From: Lanius collurio
Taxonomy: Eukaryota; Chordata; Aves; Passeriformes; Laniidae
Direction of reading: 5' to 3'
Length of the DNA stretch: 64,000 bases
NCBI GenBank assembly: GCA_020086605.1
Contig: JACBWW010000012.1
Location: 13,825,855 to 13,889,854, forward strand
Positions 52,296 to 64,000 of this stretch are shown one piece after another (the stretch's first letter is position 1; each line of letters begins with the position of its first letter). The position numbers and the translations under genes were made by a program. A model generated the notes under the pieces. It saw only the letters and a list, made by a program, of their open reading frames with translations, was not told where the DNA came from and ran no database searches.

Positions 52296-54242
52296 ACATC
52301 GGCAAACTATTCTTTAATATTGGTAAGCTACCACATAGACAATTTGCTTAAAATGTATAGCCAAAAACCTAGTTCGAGACAAAGAATTTTGTCCTAGCAA
52401 ATTTCAGCCTTAATCTGGAAGAACTATAAAGCTCATTGCTAAAAATAATCTCTCCAGAACCAACATAAACATTCAAGTAAACTTCTGTTTAATTTCAGTA
52501 TTGTGAAATATTTGCTCACTGTTGTCACTAAGAGCCATGGGCCATGAACTCATATAGCCATGAGCCATGAACTCATATCACCTTAACTATTGAAAAGTTT
52601 ATATTTACTACATAATTGAGTTTACTTGTACATTGTCAAAGGTAATTTTTAAAGGCTTCAGGGTAGAAAACGGATCATTTAATGCCATCAAAAATTGGAT
52701 AAATGTCTGGTGTCTGCCCATAATACAGTAAAATCCAGTGGCATACTTCCACAGTTAACAATATTATGAAAAAAAACAAACCATATTTTCCATAGAATTA
52801 TGCATTGTCTCCCATATCATCACGTCTTTTCTTATTTGGACACTTCTATTGCCTGGTATAAGTACACTTTCTCTGCATCTTCATTTTTCTAAGAAGAATA
52901 CACTAGGGGCTTTTGCCTCCCCACCAAACCTGAACCGTCTTTAATATGGTAGAGCTAAGACACGTGTGAAAAAAATGAAAAAGGAAAAGCCTCTACATTA
53001 GTCAATAGTGTTTGACATGACTACAGAACTGGGAAAAACAGCATATCTTTAAATTGCACGTGCTATCATACTGTGACATTATATTACCGGGTAGTGATAA
53101 AACATGACTCTATGGGAAATGATGATACACCTTTGTCACAGAAAATGTTAGGTGCTTTGGAACAGTATCACTTGCTGTTCTGAGAAAGAAAAATTCTAAG
53201 TTATCAGGAAACTTACAGGATGGCTGCATCCAACACTGAAGAAAATTACATGAAAATAGTTTCAACTTCACTGCCCAGAGCATACATTAAATGCATTATC
53301 TGTATTGAGCTCTGCTGCAGCTCCAAATTTTGTGAAATGTGGTTTTCACTGAGGCTAATGAAACTGGTAATCCCTATAGAGAGTGAAATTTCAGCATTTT
53401 CCTTATTCAGTGGCTTCTCATTTTCCAACCAGACCACCTCAGGCTATGATTTATCAGAGCTCAGATACTAAGGTTTGAGGGCCTTTTTAAACATGTGGAT
53501 AGGAAACCTTTTTGGAAAACTTGGTTCTGAAGGAAGAAACTATATTACTACACTATTATAAACTCAGAATTAGTTGGTACCCAGCCACTGAAACTGCTTT
53601 CTTTTGACCAAGATCTAAAATATAAGCATAATTAGTAGAAGACTTTCAAAAGATTATTGGCGTGTTGGTTTTCAGTTGGTTTTTTGTGGGTTTTTTTTTT
53701 TACCTCACAGAGGAAATGTCTGTACTCCTATTTCAGCGGTCCCTAAAATTGGGGTGACAGAGCAAAAGGTTAGCAGGAGCAAACCTAGTCTACCAAAAAT
53801 TTTCAGAGAAGTCTAACCTAGCCATGTGAATGGGTTTGTTTTGTCCTGTGGCCAGGGTGGCTTCCATCCAAGAGTAGAAGCTCTAATGTGGGATTTACTC
53901 TATCGTCATGTTAGTGTTTGTACACAGATCAAAGATCAAAAAGCCCCATTTGATGCTTAGTTAAAAGTTAGGACATAACTCTAGATTAAGACATCTAAAA
54001 ATCAGGTTCTACATATGAGCTAAATGTTCTCACTCCCATTGTAGCTAGTGGAGAACTGATCAATGTAGTTGGTAAAATCCAAAAGCAATTCAGCTCAAAA
54101 GTCCTTTCTGAATTTGGCAGCTCATACAGCCAACATAGTTAAGAGCACTGTTTCTGTGGCCAATTTTATACAAATGAATGATGCATCTGTCCACCCCCTT
54201 CATTACTTTCAGCTACTCCACCAAATGACCGAGGATGCATGC
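52296..54242. other. Non-coding stretch, no gene recognised
   Basis: A 23-bp tandem duplication at 52534-52579 is listed separately. Near 53733 'cagcggtccctaaaattggg' is vaguely like a hAT transposon end, but no partner end was found. No gene is supported. Confidence 0.55.
52534..52579. repeat. 23-bp tandem duplication
   Basis: 'gccatgggccatgaactcat' plus three bases at 52534-52556 is repeated at 52557-52579 with two mismatches. Each unit is itself built from two 'gccatg' hexamers. Confidence 0.85.
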
Positions 54243-54820
54243 TGTTCTGGTGTAACCTCAGTCAGCAACTCAGCCACTTATGCGTTCCCCCCGGTGGGAT
54301 GGGGGAGGAAATCAGAAGAGGGAAAGTGAGAAAATGTATGAGTTGAGATAAAGACAGATCAGTAAGGTAAAGCAAAAGACACACATGCAAGGAAAGCAAA
54401 ACAAGCCATTAATTCACTGCTTCCCATGGACAGGCATGTGTTCCAGCACCCCCAGGGGAGCAGGGTTCCATCACATCTAATGGTAACTTGGGAAGACAAA
54501 CACCATCAGTCCAAATGTCTCCCCCTTCCTTCCTCCCTCAGATTTATATGCTGAGCCTGACTCCACAGGGTATGAAAAATGCCTTTGGTCAGTGGGGGGC
54601 AGCTGTCCCAGCTCTGTTTCTCCAACTCCTTGTGCACTCCCAGCCTTCTCACTGGCAAGGCAGTACAAAAGGCAGAAAAGGCCTTGACTCTGTACAAGCC
54701 CTTCTCTGCAATAACAAAAACAGCTCTATATTATCAATCCTGTTTTCATCGGGAATCCAAAGCAGAGCCCCACAAGAGCCATTGAGAAGACAATTAACTC
54801 TACCCCAGCCCAAACCATGT
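54243..54820 (-). mobile_element. Solo LTR of an avian endogenous retrovirus, antisense
   Basis: The plus strand matches, along about 580 bp, the reverse complement of a common bird ERV LTR. Landmarks left to right are 'gtcagcaactcagccac', 'ccccccggtgggatggggga', 'gttgagataaagacag', 'tatgctgagcctgac', 'ctttggtcagtggggggcag', 'ctccttgtgcactcccagcc', 'ccttgactctgtacaagc', 'ctgttttcatcgggaatcca' and 'caattaactctaccccagcc'. On the minus strand this gives U3 to the right, a TATA-like box near 54546 and the R/U5 end to the left. No gag, pol or env sequence adjoins it, so it is probably a solo LTR left by recombination. No target-site duplication can be made out. The 173-codon plus-strand frame (54488-55009) is an antisense accident. 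I am sure of the LTR nature, less so of the subfamily. Confidence 0.8.
54542..54550 (-). promoter_or_regulatory. TATA-like box of the ERV LTR
   Basis: On the minus strand the sequence is 'catataaat'. It sits where the LTR's core promoter is expected, between the U3 landmarks on the right and the R/U5 region on the left. Whether it still drives transcription is unknown; the polyadenylation signal expected further along is eroded. Confidence 0.4.
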
Positions 54821-55791
54821 GCCCACGTGCATAGTAGGTTCATTCAGTTTTGTCACAAGGCAGAAATTCACATCTCTACATACCATAAGCACTACTTTAC
54901 TTCAACAGTATCATCACTATCCATATTTTTACTCATCTCTGTGTGTTTACTTCAAAGCTCCACTGTAAAGCAAACAAAGGAGAAGCATAGAAGTTCAGAT
55001 TTGGTTTAAAAACATAGATCAAATGCTCTAATTTCCTATCAGGATTAAGTCCTTTTGGAGAAATGTATAATGCCATAATCTAGGCAAAGCACCTAGAATT
55101 ACCTAAATGCCTGAGCTGCCTGCTGAAAATATACTGATCCTATACATCCTCTATGCAGCCCTTGCTGACTGACACTTATGGAATCCAGTGTGGAATTTAA
55201 AGCGCGCCCTACACAGACTTCTCCAGCTCTGTCCAACAATTGCACCTCGGCATTACAGCAAGGTTGAAGCATCCTCCCAAGCATGACATTTAACTGAAAA
55301 TGGTTCAGCCCTCAGGGAAAGTCTGGATGAAGATGCTAAAGATATCCCCTGCAGATCAGCTTAAAAGCTTTTTAGCTTGGCTAATAGATGGCAGTCTCAT
55401 TGTATTAGTATCAGCTAATTGATTTTAGGGAACAAAACCCTCTTGCCTTAGGTTTAGCCTGCCTTACAACTGCCCTATAGTTTGCTGGTAAAGCTGAACA
55501 GTCAGAGAAGAGTCTTACCAGATGCAGCAGAGACGGGAAATTGGATGCTTTCCAACACAGCAATTGGTATAGACACTATCTGGATTATGCAGTCCCCTAT
55601 TAAGTAGTGTCAAGGATTAGCCAGAACTAAAAACACTTGTGGGATTAGGGATTTATTTATATGAGGACAATCAGCAAAGTGAATTAACTAAAAATGTTAC
55701 TTTAAAGAGAAGCTGTAAAACTACATTAAATCCTAATGTGGATGTTCTCCTTTGGAAACTACATTTGAATGATCTAACTTCACTGATGAAG

Positions 55792-55808
55792 TAAATTAAA
55801 TTAAATTA
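55792..55808. repeat. Short (TAAAT)n run
   Basis: Just over three pentanucleotide units. Minor simple sequence. Confidence 0.8.
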
Positions 55809-58800
55809 GGATCACTTGAATTCTGGATAAGAAAGTCCTTAGGGGTTTTAATGATGTTTAACTGATCTATTTCTAAGTCACATCTTTAGTTGACTCACAT
55901 TAATTTTCACGAATTGCTCCATGTAGATAAGTCTCAAGTTCTGAAATGAGGAAAGCCCATTAAAAGAAAAGTGACTGCTAAATTAATGGCAACAAGACTT
56001 TCCTAAAAAGAGTTAGTTGCAACACAGCTTGTTCATCTGCAAAGGCAATAGCAATCACAATGACTCTGGATCTGCATACTGAAGGGCAAGATTTAGTAAG
56101 GTGCTCTCAAATAAGTTTCCTTGTGACAATGCCCAACTGAGGCTTCTTCTGTACTTCTCAGATTGAAAACTGCTTGCTCTGCAATTGTTGTTTAGCCAGT
56201 CCTAAAACAAGATTCTAGATTTTAGGAAACTCCAAACATTTTGGAAGGCATTTAGGCCAAAGTTAAGATTTATAATTAAAGAGTTATAAATGACTTGTGT
56301 CAAGAGAGTACCTTTTTTTTCATTCCAAGTTCAACTGCTGGAGGCAAAACAAATTTTAAAAATCCCTCATAACTCTGTTCATGTTTTTTTCTATTTCTGT
56401 AATCTATTCAATGCATGGTCAACAACTCATAACCAATCTATTTCTTGTATTGTATCAGAAAGCCAATGGGACAAATAGCATACTGACCTTTCTGCTTTTT
56501 GTTCAATATCCTATTTCCAGATTGGAGGAACTATGTAGTTCTATAATATTACTGATATTTGTGTCAAATTGTGCAACAATTCCTTTGTTGTAAATTCAGC
56601 TAATTTATAATTCTCATCCTTCTATTGTGCATCTAGACTTCCTTCTTTGATTATTTCTGCCTATAGAACAATTGCTATTACAGTTACTCATACTCAGGGT
56701 GTAGATAAAACTTCATTCCCTCATACAAGGTTTCCTCAAGAGGGGTAATATAAGAATATGCATTTAAATTTTAATACCAGGCATCATAAACAGTTTTTCC
56801 TTCCAAAGAGATAGTTTTTCAAGTACCTCTCATGACATGTGCAGTAATGAGCATCTTAACACTGTAGGTGGGCTGTAGTTATTGCTGTTCAGAGAGTATA
56901 TCTATACTCAGAGGGAGAAAAAAAAGGCTGGAAGCAGGCTAAAATAGGCTGAACCATTGGCTCAATTTCTTTTGTCTTCACCACTGTCAGTAAGTGTAAA
57001 AGCACCCATATTATGCCTCAAAAAAAACCAACTCACAGATTTTCCTTGTGCAGAGAACAATCTGTGAAGGCCTAACTTTTGCAGCTGATAGCAAACACAT
57101 GTTTAGATTAAAATGCAGGTCTTAAAATATCCTGCTCTTGAACACATACACTTACAAGGATGTTACGTCTAATTTTGGCATTTTGGAAGGCTGACTATTT
57201 TCAGAAGCCATTTTATTGATGTCTTAGGATACTTGAAGAAATAAAGTACTACATGTTGATTAGATAGAAATCACGTTTCAAAAAATCAAGATTCAGCTGG
57301 TGCTGTCTTCTCACTTAAAAGAATGAAAGTAAAAGATACTTTGCACCAAAAGCCAAAGACATTACATTATTTTCATTAATTATGGTCTGAAAAAAACATT
57401 CAGAGTTGTTAAAGGAGCAGAAAACCTAAAAAGCTGTAAAAGAGCATAGATTAGCACCTTTATGATTTTATATTATGGAATGAAGACTTCTGCATTTTCA
57501 TTAATAATTCCTGATGTTTTACCCATTACATCATCATTTTCAATAGAAAGGAAATATAACCTGATTATTTCAGATCAGTGAACAAACCAACAAAAGTGGG
57601 AAAGGGGTTGCATTTACCAAAAAAGGTAAAGCATGCAATTTGTCTCTGAACTTCCTGGAAAGCACAAAAGGCTAAAATCAGAGAGGTTAAGGGGAGGCAA
57701 GTTTGCCAGTTTTCAAACTGAAGAGGAAGCCAATTAAACCTTGACTTAGTCAGTGTTTGTGAAATCCTATTCTCCATGCAGACCTTTAAATTTAAAAAAC
57801 AACGCTGCTTCTCGATTGCTCTGGGGTGATAGTGACTGCAGAAATTCTGTGGTTCTGGTATAAGAGCATCCTGATGTTATTTTCCATCAGAAAAGATAAA
57901 TTGTTTCATTCTCGGGTTTTGAACTCATAATGGCTTAAGCACACAAGTAATCCTTCCGAATTCTGAAATACCATCTGTTTTTCAGGATTGTGATTGCTTG
58001 TTTGTTATGTGTTTGTACACACTTTTCCATGACAAATATAACAAGTAAAATTGCAAAAACCTGCTTAGTTCAGCAAAAAACCACAAAACACCCTGTTTTC
58101 TGCTTACTTAATGAGCTGAATCCACTCATGAGTGGTTGAACAAGTAGCAGTGGCTATAAAAAAAAGTTGGACCCTGGGGCAGAAGTAAGAAAGAATGGAA
58201 GAGGAAGCAGAGGATAACAGAACCTGAAATCCTCCTTTCAGCAGTGTGCTCAGAGACCTCCTCTCTTTGCAGGTTTAAAGACCCAAGTACGACATCTTAA
58301 AATGAGCAAGCCTCTCTGCCCTACTCTCTTCCCTTACTTCCCAGAGGTACAGTTCTGCTGAAAAGAGCTGTTTGGTCTTGTAAGATTTAAGAAACATTTC
58401 TTTTTAATTGATGTTCAAGCATTTCTAGTATCTCCAGTGCATTGAACACAATCTAAGAGGGAAAGATCTGCCTACTTAATAATAACTGCAATGCTTTCTC
58501 ACACCAGTCAAGAGCATTGAGTCTCCTGACAAGACATTTCTATATGGTTTATCAAAAGCAAAGGTTTTCTTGCTGTAAAAATTAGAACAATTTCTTTTTG
58601 GTTTCCATCCTCTCAAAAAACAGCTTGAGCAGTTAAACTTGAGTCCTTTCCAAGTATCTTTTTTGAGTACACAACACACTTTATCATTTAAAAGAGAAAA
58701 GTTTCCTTAAAAAACATCAACATTAAAAGCTTTTAACAAAAAATTCTTTTACAACTTTAACCATAAAATTGTTACTGGAAGACTACATTTTCAAGATGGA

Positions 58801-59456
58801 AAACATCTTGGGGGAGAGAAAAAGAAATTTATTTGGATAATACTGTAAATAATTGTCAACATGTACTGGCAGACTTTGCTGGAATGCACAAAATGCAGTA
58901 CAGGAAAAAATGTTGCCCTTTTCTATCTATATTTAAATTAGACCTTTGTTCAAAAGCCCATTTCAGATCAGAGGGGTTTTTTTTGCTTAAACCACTGGAA
59001 GAGGTGAACTATTAAAAAAAAGAAATCCCCCCAAATGTAAAAGAGGATTATCCAATTTTATTTTCTGCCCAGTTTTGATAAAACCTCAGTGATAAAACCC
59101 CTCATATGGTATCCTACATAATACATTGATATATAAGCAGCATGAGCAAAAATCCTAAAAGTACAAGAAACTTTTAATGCATATTAAGTATAACATATCA
59201 AAGTCATCAGCCCTACACTGTAAAATAATAAAAGTACAGGGACCAAAAAGTCCCACAGGACAGCATTTCATGCTGTCTTCTGCCCTTTTCCTCGACTAGA
59301 AATACTCTCATGGCAGGTTCTTCCACAAAATTTATCATAAACAGATAAAATTGATTATATTTTCATTTTGAATGTTACATCTACAGAATCGCAAATATTC
59401 CAGCAGTTTTATTTAAGTAGCTGAATTTTACTATTGATTGGAGAAAGGAAAACAGA

Positions 59457-59470
59457 TGTGTGTGTGTGTG
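59457..59470. repeat. (TG)7 dinucleotide microsatellite
   Basis: Seven uninterrupted TG units. Short, but the longest clean dinucleotide run I noticed in the window. Confidence 0.9.
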
Positions 59471-60254
59471 TAGGAAATGTAAGTGTAGGAGGGAAGGCAA
59501 GCAGAATCAAATGTGAACTCCTGCATACAAAAGATGGTGGTAGTAAGTGTGGGGTGTAACATATGTTGGAGCACTGTTCCTAATTTTAACATTCTTTTGG
59601 ATGGGTAAAATCATGGCAATTATTCCGCCAACATTCTTCAGCCACTTGCAACAATAGGAATGTAAAAACAGAAGAATGGTAGGAAGGGACTACAATTAGA
59701 GGGAATGCATAGAGAAATCATCAGATAATATGCAGGAATATTAAGATGACTGAAGGAAAGAGAGTGAGAAGGAAAAGTAGTGTGACTAGAGACTCTCCAG
59801 ACTCTCCAGAGACTGAGGTTTGCCTGCTGAGCTCTGCAGCAGTGGGTCTGTGGCTGCAAGAGGAGTGGAGCATATGCACTGGAGACTGAAGGAAGGAGTG
59901 CACAAAAGAGGAAACACCATCTTACTCGATGGCAGACACACTGTCAATTATCCTCCCTGGTTCCTCGTTTTTAGTTTATTCCCCTTTTGAAGGTAACAGA
60001 CAAGGCCAAGAACCTTTGGAAATTAGAGTTATACAAACAAGAATTCAGTGTGAGACAATTATGAATACTTTCCAAAGGCTAGTTGTAAAAAATCCTCTGT
60101 CTCAGGTGATTTCTAAAAGGCAGATACAATATCTAGCTAGTCAACATAAGATACTGAGTTGTTGGCTGCAAAGCTCTTTCCATGGGGTAATATAAGTGTT
60201 AAGTATTATTACCATTACTACTGATGCCTTTTCCTGGTATTAAATTCAAGAGTC

Positions 60255-60600
60255 AAACATGGTTAGAAGAGGAAAAGGGGATTTTACTTTGGTATTGATT
60301 TTAAGGATCCTTAGGCACAGACGTCCAGGTGGAATGCACTGAAATGCACACCACAACGCCCACCCCCAAAAGATCTGGTATAACATTATGGGTCTTACTG
60401 ATTAGCATCTCTAGCAGAAATTCCCCAATGAGAGGCTCGAGTGAGCCCCCCTCCCCAAGGAGCCTTCCCCTGGGTGGTTCTATCTTAGTTTACAGAATGT
60501 GCTCTGGAGAGGACCTTGGGGTCTGGGGCACATTGACCTCTACCTACAAAGCTTCTAAAATGTTTAGTCTCCTAGTTTGACAAACAAGTCCAAGAATGTA
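60255..60600 (-). mobile_element. Probable second ERV LTR remnant, antisense
   Basis: The block is richer in G and C than its surroundings and contains an ordered set of strings that I associate with another bird LTR in reverse: 'ggattttactttggtattg' (an antisense polyadenylation region), 'tggaatgcactgaaatgcac', 'cttactgattagcatctcta', 'ccccaaggagccttcccctg', 'gttctatcttagtttacaga' and 'ctctggagaggaccttgggg'. I cannot place the TG/CA ends or a target-site duplication, and the family assignment is from memory. It may instead be an unrelated unique sequence. Confidence 0.4.
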
Positions 60601-63248
60601 GGCAAAAGCACCAGGAATAGAAGCTGCAAAAAGGCATAGAAGGGGTATAAATGAAAAGGCAAAAAATTTTCATGTCATCATTACTACTAAGAAAAAAACA
60701 GTAAAATATGGTATTGAACAAAGGGCAACACACTGCAATATTGTTACATCTTGCTTTAAAATAAATATATTTCTATCACTGGTAATAGAAATATACTATA
60801 AAATGGAAACTTGCAAAAATAAATCCAGACAAATAATCTAAGGAGGGTGGGAGTGATACAAGAAATTGGCATTGGTTTGCTTGACTGCTTTTATGCTAAA
60901 TGACATGAGGATTGGGCTAAATACTCTAGACTGTAATATTTTCTGTTAAGGTTGATTTGTTCAAATCCATTACTCTTGTCATAGTTTGGTCATTTATGCA
61001 TCTACTGGGGAGAGAAATCAAATATTATAAACACTCAAGGCAATGATATAACTCCTGTATTGTATTTTTTTTCAGTTTGAAGCTACTGCAGACGACTTAG
61101 ATGTTGCAAATCCCTTTATTCCGTCCACAGGAGTCTGAACACACTGACCTTTCTTTACTGTATGCAACTTTCAGTGGAATAAAGAATATGCTGGTTTGCC
61201 ACTAGGCAGGGCAGCTTGGATGTACTTATCCAAGACGAGTTAACTATCCTATTTAGCGACTGACAAAAGTCCATCCTGAGGCAGGATGAGTCTCAGTACA
61301 GACTGTTAAAGCCTAAATACATCAAACTGCCTAAATGAAACTCCAGGCCCCTATCTGGCTACACTATGCTGGGTACCCACAGGAACAGTTTTAAAGCCAG
61401 CTCAGGTGTATCCTGAGGAGCTATGGCTGCATTGCTAGACTGGAGCATAGATGTATGATATGATGGATGACTGCAGATATTCATCAGCTTTGAAAATTAA
61501 AAATTGCTCAGGATAAGCGCAGTAAAGAGACAAAGAAAAATTTGTAAAGGAAATAAGATTTTACTTTCTGGAAATTGCATTTGGACATAAAGTCTGATTA
61601 ATAAAAATTTAGTAATTTTTTAGCATCTAATCCCATTTACTCAGGAAGGTTTGAGTTCTCACCAGTGCTCGTTATTCAGTAAATTCACAATCAATTAAAT
61701 ACATTATGTTTCCTCAGTTTCATCTGAAGCTTTGGTGGGAAGATTTCTCACTCAGAAACTGATGCTAGTTCAAGAGGTTCCTTGCAGGAATGCATAAATT
61801 GTGAAGATTTCTATTTTTAACTTCCTGGGCAACAAGATTGCTCATTTTCTTACTTTGGTCAGCAATTTACACAACCAAAGGTAGCAAAAGCCTCCTCAGA
61901 TGGGAGCACTACTTCCTTATGCATTCATTTCTACCTCATTTTTGATTTTATTTTGAGCAAAACATCTCTACAGGTGCACTATGTATAAAGAATGTATACA
62001 AAAGTCAAATACAACTTATTTTAAATTCATTAAGTACTTCAAACAATTTAGCACGCACATAAGTCCCAACAATATTTTTGGGAAGGGAGTACAGCAGATC
62101 TGCTTCTTACGAAATTTATCATTTTTGAGGGAAAATATCAGAAGCTTGATGTATGAAATTAAGGGATGAAAGCAATAGGAGTTTCAAATCCTTCTTTTGG
62201 TCACGAACTGATCTACAGCCATGTAGTCAATCATGTGATTTCATTGATATACAATTTATTAAGGAACTTAAGCTTGCCAAATTGTAACCATGAATGATTC
62301 TATTACCAAGAATAAAAAAATATTGGAAGACCTTTATCTATTTGGATTCTAGTTATCCAGAAAATGAACAGAAATATTATTTAAAAACTTCAAATATTAA
62401 AGATATATATACATTTATCTTTTATTTTCTTAAACTGTCCTCTTTTCTGTTCTGAAATTCCTATTAATCATCCCCTTGTTGTACAGTCTTACACACTAAG
62501 TCATTGTTATCACATAAGTTGTCCCAAAGAAGTGACCAATTATTGTATTTCTGAACAAATAGATGTGCTACAAAAACACTTCTATCAGGAGCACTTACAG
62601 TTTGATTAAAGGTGAAACAAAATGAAAGCGAACACTAGCTTTTTTCTCTATAATGTGCCTCTATAATGTTTTTCCTTACTTGATCTTTAATCTTTTAGAG
62701 AGATTAGAAGAAGAAGACCAGAGCAATTTATTTCAACAATAACTGTTAGTTCAGAAGGAATGCCTACAAAGATCTGCAGTGCCTGACAGCAAGTTATTAA
62801 GGACAGTAGCAAAGATGTAGCCATGAATTTAAAATGTAGAGATACAATTTACAAATCTCATTTTGCTTACCTGTCATTGCAATTAGCAGTACTGCAATTA
62901 GCAGTAAATGGATGTGATAAGTAGTCATGGTAATAGGTGATGCTTTTTTTTTTAAAGTCAGGATGTATTTGAAATAACTTTTTTAATAGTATATCTTCTC
63001 TCACTCTTCAGGGGATCCTTACTGCAACAAAATAGATATGAAAACATAATTTTAAAACCTCAACATTTGCTACAGCATTGAGTATCTACAGCATTGGACT
63101 GGAAAAATCTTGTTTTTCTCTTTCCCAGAAAACACCAGGTAACAAATTTCTGTCTTTTAAAAGATACCTGTATCCATGTAGCTATCTATATACGTATGCT
63201 AAATATAAAGTAAATACAATGAAATCATTTGGGGGGAAAAAATAAGGT
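60601..63248. other. Non-coding stretch, no gene recognised
   Basis: Contains a short hairpin at 60766-60795 (11-bp arms 'tatatttctat' and its complement, 8-nt loop) and a 15-bp duplication at 62878-62907. No gene is supported. Confidence 0.55.
62878..62907. repeat. 15-bp tandem duplication
   Basis: 'tgcaattagcagtac' followed directly by 'tgcaattagcagtaa'; one mismatch. Confidence 0.85.
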
Positions 63249-63425
63249 GTTCAATAACTTACCTAGCGAAGCAGTGAAAACCCTGCTTTTTGCAGAGATA
63301 TTTAAAACTAAATTGCTTAAAGCACTGAAAAAGTTTATAGCAGAGAACCATTTGGCTGGGGAATGCAATGGTCTACATTAAGTAATGTCTTTCCCATCTC
63401 TAGATTCCATGATTCATACAATAAA
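63249..63425 (+). mobile_element. CR1 LINE 3' end fragment
   Basis: 'ttacctagcgaagcagtga' and 'tatttaaaactaaattg' match the C-terminal CR1 coding segment ('tacctagggaagtggtga', 'gtctttaaatcaagactgg'). 'aatggtctacattaagtaat', 'tctttcccatctctag' and terminal 'attccatgattcat' correspond to the CR1 3' end. Plus orientation, 5'-truncated, moderately diverged. Confidence 0.7.
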
Positions 63426-64000
63426 TGAAGATGACCAATTTTTTTTAAACCAATAAAAAGAAAAACAGCATCTTTTGAAAACTCTGTCCTTCATTATTGT
63501 AGGAGATAATAAGGTTGAAAAGTCCGACAAGTCCACTAATGATTCTAAAATTGCAACAAAATAAAATCAATTATTTAGAATTAAGCACCATTTCACAAGT
63601 ACTGTGAAAGGCTTCTAAAACATGACTCTGACACACTTACATTTGATCATGGTCCAACACAACTTGCTGTGTACGCCCAGAACAAAGTAAAACAGCAAAG
63701 ATACACAGATAAACAAAGGGTACGCAACAGGTTTTAAGCCAAATTTGAGCTGGTCAGGTTAGAGCAATCACACCAGTGACTGGTCACATCAGTGAGAATT
63801 CCTGAAATGACACAGTGGATTGGAGTCTTTCCAGGCTCACTTGGGATATTTACTGAAGTACCTAATTTTAACATTGTCACCCGGAGCTCCATCTACAGCC
63901 ATTTATGAGAGAGCTACTCTGCCATGCAATTCTGGCTACCTACAACCCTAAGGAAAACAGACTGAACAGGGAGTCTCAGTTATTCATCCCTGTCCCAAAA
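63426..64000. other. Non-coding stretch, nothing recognised
   Basis: No gene, RNA gene or repeat family is recognised up to the window edge. Confidence 0.55.

Larger units (their letters stand above)
54821..60254. other. Non-coding stretch, no gene recognised
   Basis: No gene or firm repeat assignment. It includes a short (TAAAT)n run at 55792-55808, a (TG)7 run at 59457-59470 and a duplicated 'actctccag' at 59792-59809. Open frames stay below 90 codons. Confidence 0.55.

Noticed and set aside
53733..53765. Possible hAT transposon terminal repeat ('cagcggtccctaaaattggg')
   Set aside because: No matching inverted end or 8-bp target duplication was found nearby.
54488..55009. 173-codon plus-strand open frame
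   Set aside because: Most of it is the antisense strand of the ERV LTR at 54243-54820.
60766..60795. 11-bp-arm hairpin considered as a small-RNA gene
   Set aside because: Too short and AT-rich; such hairpins arise often by chance.

Overview
The window looks like non-coding, AT-rich nuclear DNA from a bird or a close sauropsid relative. The evidence is its repeats: several 3' ends and one long antisense copy of CR1 LINEs, the dominant retrotransposon of bird genomes; an endogenous-retrovirus LTR of a type I associate with birds; and much-decayed MIR-like and CR1/L3-like remnants of the kind found across amniotes. I see no bacterial gene organisation. CpG dinucleotides are sparse and no CpG island is visible.

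I find no protein-coding gene that I can support. The open frames on both strands are short (none above about 190 codons), share no family signature, lack convincing exon structure, and in the clearest cases lie inside CR1 or LTR sequence. The window is best read as a gene desert or the interior of a very large intron. I saw no tRNA, rRNA, snRNA or known miRNA gene.

Layout. 1-22 kb: largely unannotatable sequence with two CR1 ends (about 2.3 kb +, 7.85 kb -), short tandem duplications and poly(A) tracts. 22-33 kb: MIR-like remnants at 22.1 and 32.9 kb, a CR1 tail at 29.5 kb, and a long antisense CR1 at 30.86-31.89 kb that carries a piece of a second CR1 in the opposite orientation. 38-41.5 kb: a decayed LINE reverse-transcriptase segment, a MIR-like piece and an ancient CR1/L3-like element. 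42.87-45.98 kb: a near-perfect 162-bp inverted repeat (160/162 identical) enclosing 2.8 kb. 48-50 kb: a young 46-bp tandem duplication, a CR1 3' end and a MIR-like piece. 51.9-52.6 kb: a cluster of small duplications around a 91-nt pre-miRNA-like palindrome. 54.24-54.82 kb: a solo ERV LTR on the minus strand. 60.26-60.60 kb: a second probable LTR remnant. 63.25-63.43 kb: another CR1 3' end.

The parts do not form a pathway. The most interesting objects are the two structures able to make double-stranded RNA, the 42.87-45.98 kb inverted repeat and the 52.2 kb hairpin. Repeat family names rest on recalled consensus features and were not checked by a database search.
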